This document shows, one piece after another, positions 61,055 through 64,000 of a stretch of DNA of 64,000 nucleotides; within the stretch, counting starts at the first letter, position 1, and each line of letters opens with the position of its first letter. The notes beneath the pieces were generated by a model. That model had not been told where the DNA came from, searched no databases, and saw only the letters and a program-made list of their open reading frames with translations. The DNA comes from Giesbergeria anulus (lineage in GTDB: Bacteria; Pseudomonadota; Gammaproteobacteria; Burkholderiales; Burkholderiaceae_C). Where the stretch lies: positions 62,001 to 126,000 of the forward strand of contig NZ_FOGD01000008.1 in assembly GCF_900111115.1 (NCBI RefSeq). Direction: 5' to 3'. Both the position numbers and the translations under genes were made by a program.

Positions 61055-61076
61055 AAAAAGGCCCGTACAGCGGGCC
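61055..61076 (-). terminator. Terminator-like hairpin between benC and benD
   Basis: On the minus strand GGCCCG and CGGGCC arms with a 5-nt loop are followed directly by TTTTT. It lies 27 bp past the benC stop and before the benD start. Compact GC-rich stem plus T-run is the strongest such signal in this cluster. Confidence 0.75.
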
Positions 61077-61102
61077 TCAAGAAGAACAAATGCGCAGGCG
61101 CG

Positions 61103-62110
61103 TCAAACGCTGGCGGAGAATTTTTCGTAATAGAAGTTGGCCGGTTTCACGCCCTGCTCGCGCATAAACTGGTTCACGGCATCGACCATCGGCGGCGGGC
61201 CGCACAGATAGACGTCCACATTGCCGTCGTGCAGTTGCTCTGGGGTGATGTACTGCGTGACATAACCTTTGTGCGGGTGCGCGCTCTCGGCACTGGCGAC
61301 GCAGGTGGCAAAGCTAAAGTTGGGGATGCGCGCCGCAAAGGCTTGCAGCTTGTCCACTTCCACCAAATCGGCATCGTGGGTAACGCCGTAAATCAGGTGC
61401 AAAGGATGGGGGCTGCCCTGCTCGGCAATTTTTTCTAGCATGGCGGTAAACGGTGCCAACCCCGTGCCACCAGCCAGCAGCAACAAGGGGCGCTGAATGT
61501 CGCGCAGATAAAAACTGCCCAGCGGCCCGGTCAGGCCGATGGCATCGCCGGGCTGTGCGCTGCCGCTGAGGTAGCTGCTCATCAAACCGCCGGGCACATT
61601 GCGGATCAAAAACGATACTGCACCATCCTGCACCAGCGAACTGAAAGAGTAGGCGCGCGCTTGCTCAGTGCCGGGCACTTGCAAATTGACATACTGGCCG
61701 GGCAAAAAGCCTAGCTTCTTTAAGCTATCGCCTTCAATGCTCAAGGCAATGGTGCTGGGCGAGAGCGCACGCACCTCGCGGATGCGGGCATCGTAGTGGG
61801 CGGGCTGCGTGCGGCAGGCAGCCGACGAGGCGGGCACGCGCACCACGCAATCGCTGCTGGCGCGCATTTGGCAAGTGAGAACATAGCCTTGAGCGGCTTC
61901 TTCTTGCGTCAGGGCCTCGTCGATGTACTCGCCTTGGGTGTATTGGCCCGACTCGGCAAAGCACTTACAGGTGCCACAGGCACCATCACGGCAATCCAAA
62001 GGAATATTAACCCCTTGGCGGTAGGCGGCATCGGCCACGGTTTCAGTGGGCGAAGCGTCGATGAAGCGGGTAACACCGTCTTCAAATTGAAACGCAATGT
62101 GGTGGCTCAT
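61103..62110 (-). CDS. benC: Benzoate 1,2-dioxygenase electron transfer component BenC
   Basis: A 335-residue reductase. The plant-type [2Fe-2S] domain uses Cys40, Cys45 and Cys48 in LDCRDGACGTCKCF plus a Cys in YVLTCQM. The FAD domain shows RAYSFSS, and the NAD domain LLLLAGGTGLAPFTAML. It passes electrons from NADH to BenAB. The start at 62110 fits family N-termini (MSHHIAFQFEDG). It lies 40 bp after benB, with a hairpin in the gap. Confidence 0.95.
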   Translation of the reverse strand: MSHHIAFQFEDGVTRFIDASPTETVADAAYRQGVNIPLDCRDGACGTCKCFAESGQYTQGEYIDEALTQEEAAQGYVLTCQMRASSDCVVRVPASSAACRTQPAHYDARIREVRALSPSTIALSIEGDSLKKLGFLPGQYVNLQVPGTEQARAYSFSSLVQDGAVSFLIRNVPGGLMSSYLSGSAQPGDAIGLTGPLGSFYLRDIQRPLLLLAGGTGLAPFTAMLEKIAEQGSPHPLHLIYGVTHDADLVEVDKLQAFAARIPNFSFATCVASAESAHPHKGYVTQYITPEQLHDGNVDVYLCGPPPMVDAVNQFMREQGVKPANFYYEKFSASV

Positions 62111-62124
62111 GGTATTGGATGTGA

Positions 62125-62142
62125 CCGGGGGCCTAGCCCCGG
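62125..62142. other. GC-rich hairpin between benB and benC
   Basis: CCGGGG and CCCCGG arms (with a short inner GC/GC extension) sit 9-26 bp after the benB stop. There is no T tract, so this is more likely a processing or stability element than a terminator. Confidence 0.5.
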
Positions 62143-62150
62143 CCCAAGGC

Positions 62151-62639
62151 TCAAATGTGATAGACGTCAATGACGTGGCTGATGTAGTCGTTTTTCAGTA
62201 CGACGTACTTGCGCACGATCACCGGCTGCGCGCCCGACACATCCAATGTGTACTCGGAGGTGCCAAAGTAGCTGTCGGTGGTGTGGTTGCGAAAGCTCAG
62301 GGTGTGCCAGTTAAAGCGCACCTTGAGTTGGCTGCCCTCTTGCGAGAGGATTTCGACGTTGCTGGTTTGGTGCAGCGTGCGTGGCAGCGGCACACTGGCC
62401 GAAGAGCGCTCGGTGCGGATGCGGAAGATGCGGTCTTCCAAGCCCGTACGGTTGGGGTAGTAGATCAGCGAGATTTCGGTTTGCGGGTCGCGGGTCAGGG
62501 CACCGTCATCGTCCCACGAGGGCATCCAAAACTCGGCGTCGGGGCTGTAGCAGGCCAGCCAGTCGTCCCATTGCTGGTCATCCAGAGTGCGCGCTTCACG
62601 GTACAAGAAAGCGTGGACTTGTTCCATTGTCAAGGTCAT
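62151..62639 (-). CDS. benB: Benzoate 1,2-dioxygenase small (beta) subunit BenB
   Basis: A 162-residue subunit of the size expected. It begins MTLTMEQVHAFLYREARTLD, and then has DDQQWDDWLACYSPDAEFWM and RTGLEDRIFRIRTERSSASV, segments of the ring-hydroxylating beta-subunit (NTF2-like) fold. It packs with BenA in an alpha3beta3 oxygenase. It lies 11 bp after benA. A hairpin separates it from benC. Confidence 0.95.
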   Translation of the reverse strand: MTLTMEQVHAFLYREARTLDDQQWDDWLACYSPDAEFWMPSWDDDGALTRDPQTEISLIYYPNRTGLEDRIFRIRTERSSASVPLPRTLHQTSNVEILSQEGSQLKVRFNWHTLSFRNHTTDSYFGTSEYTLDVSGAQPVIVRKYVVLKNDYISHVIDVYHI

Positions 62640-62650
62640 GGTGGTGCCTC

Positions 62651-64000
62651 TTATTTGTCGGTGTTGTTGGCAGCCACGGCGCGCTGCATGGTCTCAAACC
62701 AGTAACGGTGTTGCTCGGTGTACAAACCTTCGTCTTCGGTTTTGACACCGCTCAAGTTAGGGCGCAGGTCGATGGCCTTGGCGGCCTCGTCGGCCCCTTG
62801 CACCCAATGCGTAGCACCACGGGACATATCGTTCCAAGGCAGGGCGGCACCAGCAAAGCCTTCTTGGCAGGCACGGAACTCGTCCAAATCGTCGGGCGTC
62901 GCCATGCCCGAGGCGTTAAAGAAGTCTTCGTACTGGCGAATGCGGTGCGCACGCGCTTCTGCTGATTCGCCCTTGGGCGCAATGCAATAAATAGTGACTT
63001 CGGTCTTGTCCACCGAAATGGGGCGCAGCACGCGAATTTGCGAGCTGAACTGGTCCATCAGATACACGTTGGGGTACAGGCACAGGTTGCGCGAGTTGCT
63101 AATCATCCAATCGGCACGGGCCTGGCCGCAGCGCTCAATCAGATCATCGCGGTATTGGTAGGCGGGGCGGTCTTGCGGATTGGCCCAGCGCGTCCACAGC
63201 AGCATGTGGCCGTGGTCAAAAGAATAGAAACCGCCACCATTTCTGGCCCAGTTGCCCGCATCCATCGCCTTGATTTGGTCATCGACCACGGCTTGCTTGC
63301 GGTGGTTGGTGGTGGCAGCGTAGTTCCAATGCACGGCGGTCACGTGGTAGCCGTCAGCACCATTTTCAGCCTGCACCTTCCAATTGCCATTGAAGGTATA
63401 GGTGGAGGAGCCGCGCAACACTTCCAAGCCATCGACAGACTGGTCAACAATCATGTCGATGATTTTGGTGGATTCGCCCAAAAATTCGGTCAAGGGTTTG
63501 ACATCTTCATTCAGGCTGCCAAACAGAAACCCCCGGTAGCTTTCAAATCTGGCTATTTTCTTCAGGTCATGGCTGCCTTCTTTATTGAAATGCTCTGGAT
63601 AACCCGCATCAGTGGCATCTTTCACTTTGAGCAGCTTGCCACTATTATTGAACGTCCAGCCGTGAAAGGTGCAGGTAAAGTTAGCCTTGTTGCCTTTTTT
63701 GTGCCGGGCCAGTGTGGCACCCCGATGCGAACAAGCATTGACAACTGCATTCAACTCGCCCTGCTTATTGCGGGTGATGATGATTGGCTGGCGGCCAATA
63801 TAGGTGGTGTAGTAATCGTTGGGGTTAGGAATCTGGCTCTCGTGGGCCAAATAGATCCAGTTGCCCTCAAAGATATGCTGCATTTCCAACTCGAACAGTT
63901 CCGGGTCGGTAAAGGCAGCACGGTTGATTTTATAAATGTGCTGGCTTTTATCTTCTACCAGCATCTGATCGAGTCGTGCTTGTACGCTGATGCTGGGCGC
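62651..64000 (-). CDS. benA: Benzoate 1,2-dioxygenase large (alpha) subunit BenA (5' end outside window)
   Basis: About 449 residues are visible to the right edge; the frame is open at 64000, and family proteins start some residues earlier than the Met at 63964, so the start lies outside. The Rieske ligands are in [11 protein letters not shown] and CTFHGWTF. The mononuclear iron site is [13 protein letters not shown] with two His, plus a downstream Asp. With BenB and BenC it converts benzoate to the cis-diol. It heads the visible benABCD order, and the gene upstream is probably the regulator benM, which is not seen here. Confidence 0.95.
   Translation of the reverse strand, partial: APSISVQARLDQMLVEDKSQHIYKINRAAFTDPELFELEMQHIFEGNWIYLAHESQIPNPNDYYTTYIGRQPIIITRNKQGELNAVVNACSHRGATLARHKKGNKANFTCTFHGWTFNNSGKLLKVKDATDAGYPEHFNKEGSHDLKKIARFESYRGFLFGSLNEDVKPLTEFLGESTKIIDMIVDQSVDGLEVLRGSSTYTFNGNWKVQAENGADGYHVTAVHWNYAATTNHRKQAVVDDQIKAMDAGNWARNGGGFYSFDHGHMLLWTRWANPQDRPAYQYRDDLIERCGQARADWMISNSRNLCLYPNVYLMDQFSSQIRVLRPISVDKTEVTIYCIAPKGESAEARAHRIRQYEDFFNASGMATPDDLDEFRACQEGFAGAALPWNDMSRGATHWVQGADEAAKAIDLRPNLSGVKTEDEGLYTEQHRYWFETMQRAVAANNTDK

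Overview
The window looks like chromosomal DNA of a betaproteobacterium, most likely a Burkholderiales member close to the Comamonadaceae. This rests on the high GC content, the gene orders (a ubiE / Tim44-like / ubiJ / ubiB run next to FmdB and DUF502 genes; dnaG followed by rpoD), the Burkholderiales-type DUF2486 gene, an orphan Bug/TctC-type binding protein and the long N-terminal extension of RpoD. It is mostly ordinary core genome, with three more unusual blocks: a giant surface or secreted repeat protein followed by an expanded kdp operon, a decayed integron with gene cassettes, and a benzoate catabolism cluster at the right edge.

Layout. Positions 1-7.6 kb (minus strand): DUF502 membrane protein (cut by the window edge), FmdB zinc ribbon, Na+/solute symporter, ubiB, ubiJ, Tim44-like protein, ubiE, a DUF971 protein and a cytochrome c5-type protein. 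Then come tRNA-Arg(CCG) with its terminator, a small outer-membrane protein, a guanine-deaminase remnant, dcd, a YpfJ-type metallopeptidase, an RhlE-type helicase, and a Bug-type binding protein convergent with a LysR regulator. At 14.2-20.1 kb lies a 1967-residue protein (DUF4347, cadherin-like and Ig-like repeats, a Pro-Ala stalk, RTX repeats). At 20.3-30.2 kb is a ten-gene potassium operon: small ORF, kdpF, kdpA, kdpB, a TorF-type porin, kdpC, a small membrane ORF, corA-like, kdpD, kdpE. ApaH and an acyl-CoA synthetase (minus strand) and dnaG-rpoD (plus strand) follow.

At 37.6-42.2 kb, behind the rpoD terminator, sits an integron relic. Its integrase gene (minus strand) carries an in-frame stop and two in-frame deletions, one of which removes the catalytic arginine region. 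Reading away from it are promoterless cassette-type genes of lower GC: a HEPN-like protein, a PEMT/isoprenylcysteine-type methyltransferase, a lipoprotein hydrolase, an anchored unknown and a VOC protein. Two near-identical 59-bp attC sites and one truncated attC lie among them. A macro-domain gene and an orphan IS605-type tnpB follow.

At 44-57.5 kb housekeeping genes return: a Crp/Fnr-like regulator, a 2-hydroxyacid dehydrogenase, DUF2486, holC, pepA divergent from lptF-lptG, a short CbiX chelatase beside cysB, purH, fis-dusB, yqaA, and an aminoglycoside-phosphotransferase/AAA kinase fusion. At 57.5-64 kb (minus strand) is the benzoate set benA-benB-benC-benD, an AAHS-type transporter and benE. 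It takes up benzoate and turns it into catechol, and it has hairpins or intrinsic terminators in most of its intergenic gaps. BenA runs off the right edge.
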